64,000 nt of DNA from a candidate division TM6 bacterium GW2011_GWF2_43_87 (GTDB lineage: Bacteria; Babelota; Babeliae; Babelales; Babelaceae): assembly GCA_001000065.1 (NCBI GenBank), contig LCGZ01000002.1, forward strand, positions 62,001 to 126,000. The letters run 5' to 3'. The notes beneath the pieces were generated by a model, which worked only from the letters and a program-made list of their open reading frames with translations, was not told where the DNA came from and did not search any database. A program made the position numbers and the translations under genes. Below, one piece after another: positions 63,594 to 64,000 of this stretch. Position 1 is the stretch's first letter. Every line of letters begins with the position of its first letter.

Positions 63594-64000
63594 ATGAAAA
63601 AATATTTACCCCTTGTCGCCACGACACTCTTTGCCCTCTCTCAATCCCCTTTATATGGGATGTATCATGAGAATTCTTTTTTTGAAAGTTTTAATACAGA
63701 AGAGAACAACTTGGCCCCCTCAGAGCAACCCGACTTCTTTGCCTCGTTAAATATCCCTAGTAATATCGGTTCTGATAGCAATTCTTCGTTAGATGAAAAC
63801 GAAGGCCTAATACGTGACTTAGATGATTCAGAAATCATCAACAATGCCGTTCCTACTGCCACTGAAGAAGAGCTCAGTATAAAAAAATTACTTTCAGACT
63901 TTATTTCCACTAAAACTCCAGGCACGGTGCACGTACAAAACCTAACCACACCTCAAAATTCGGGGGTCCCACAAGAAACAACACCTCCATCAAAAAAACA
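63594..64000 (+). CDS. Exported protein, 5' part only (runs off window)
   Basis: From the ATG at 63594 the frame stays open for 135 codons to the end of the window. A signal peptide (MKKYLPLVATTLFALSQSPLYG) is followed by an acidic, Ser/Asn/Glu-rich low-complexity region (NIGSDSNSSLDENEG) and then a Thr/Pro/Gln-rich stretch. No domain has appeared by the edge. It is probably another secreted accessory protein. Confidence 0.65.
   Translation, partial: MKKYLPLVATTLFALSQSPLYGMYHENSFFESFNTEENNLAPSEQPDFFASLNIPSNIGSDSNSSLDENEGLIRDLDDSEIINNAVPTATEEELSIKKLLSDFISTKTPGTVHVQNLTTPQNSGVPQETTPPSKK

Noticed and set aside
1-64000. tRNA or rRNA genes
   Set aside because: No cloverleaf with a GTTCGA-type T-arm and no rRNA-like stretch was found on either strand by eye.

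Overview
The window looks like a chromosomal segment of a Gram-negative, host-dependent bacterium. The best fit is the Candidatus Dependentiae (TM6/Babeliae) type, inferred from gene content and not proven. It has an outer membrane (type II secretion pseudopilins, an MCE lipid-transport protein, several proteins ending in beta-barrel-like strands) and makes meso-DAP-type peptidoglycan (MurE with a DNPR motif). It also carries an unusual number of secreted ankyrin-repeat proteins and secreted proteins of unknown family, often in tandem paralogous pairs. No rRNA, tRNA or CRISPR array was seen.

Layout. 0-2 kb: an AAA-ATPase-like/PD-(D/E)XK protein on the minus strand. 2-7.1 kb: two overlapping ankyrin paralogs whose C-terminal halves carry a caspase-like (clan CD) His-Gly/Cys signature. 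7.2-13.9 kb: small secreted proteins, two outer-membrane-type proteins and two overlapping M48-type membrane metalloproteases. 14-19.7 kb: two ankyrin proteins and a 1092-residue exported protein. 20-25 kb: a tandem pair of about 820-residue exported paralogs. 25-26.5 kb: trmH and a TVP38-type membrane protein. 26.5-33.6 kb: an exported protein, then a minus-strand operon gspF-G-H-I-J-K followed by an MCE/MlaD-like gene. 33.7-38 kb: exported proteins including an 805-residue ankyrin protein. 38.2-40.2 kb: tdk-radA. 40.3-44.4 kb: a large exported beta-rich protein and an outer-membrane-type protein. 44.9-47.6 kb: a membrane-bound, degenerate NtrC-like regulator. 47.7-50.6 kb: a tandem exported pair and a small membrane protein. 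50.7-58.1 kb: housekeeping genes gpmI, rsmE, tsaB, a 59-residue zinc-ribbon gene, ruvX, an AGCS symporter and murE. 58-64 kb: ankyrin genes, an IS30-family scar with a murE-derived fragment and a frameshifted pseudogene, a multipass membrane protein, and an exported-protein gene running off the right end.

Working together (inference). Most accessory proteins carry a Sec-type signal peptide and there is a type II secretion pseudopilin operon, so the ankyrin and protease-like proteins could be exported through Sec and then type II secretion to act on a host cell. The two ankyrin plus caspase-like proteins at 2-7.1 kb are the best candidates for an undescribed effector family. Housekeeping genes (trmH, ruvX, gspF) share an extended -10 promoter form (TGG followed by TATAAT or TAGTAT). 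Several secreted-protein genes have classical TTGACA-type -35 boxes instead.
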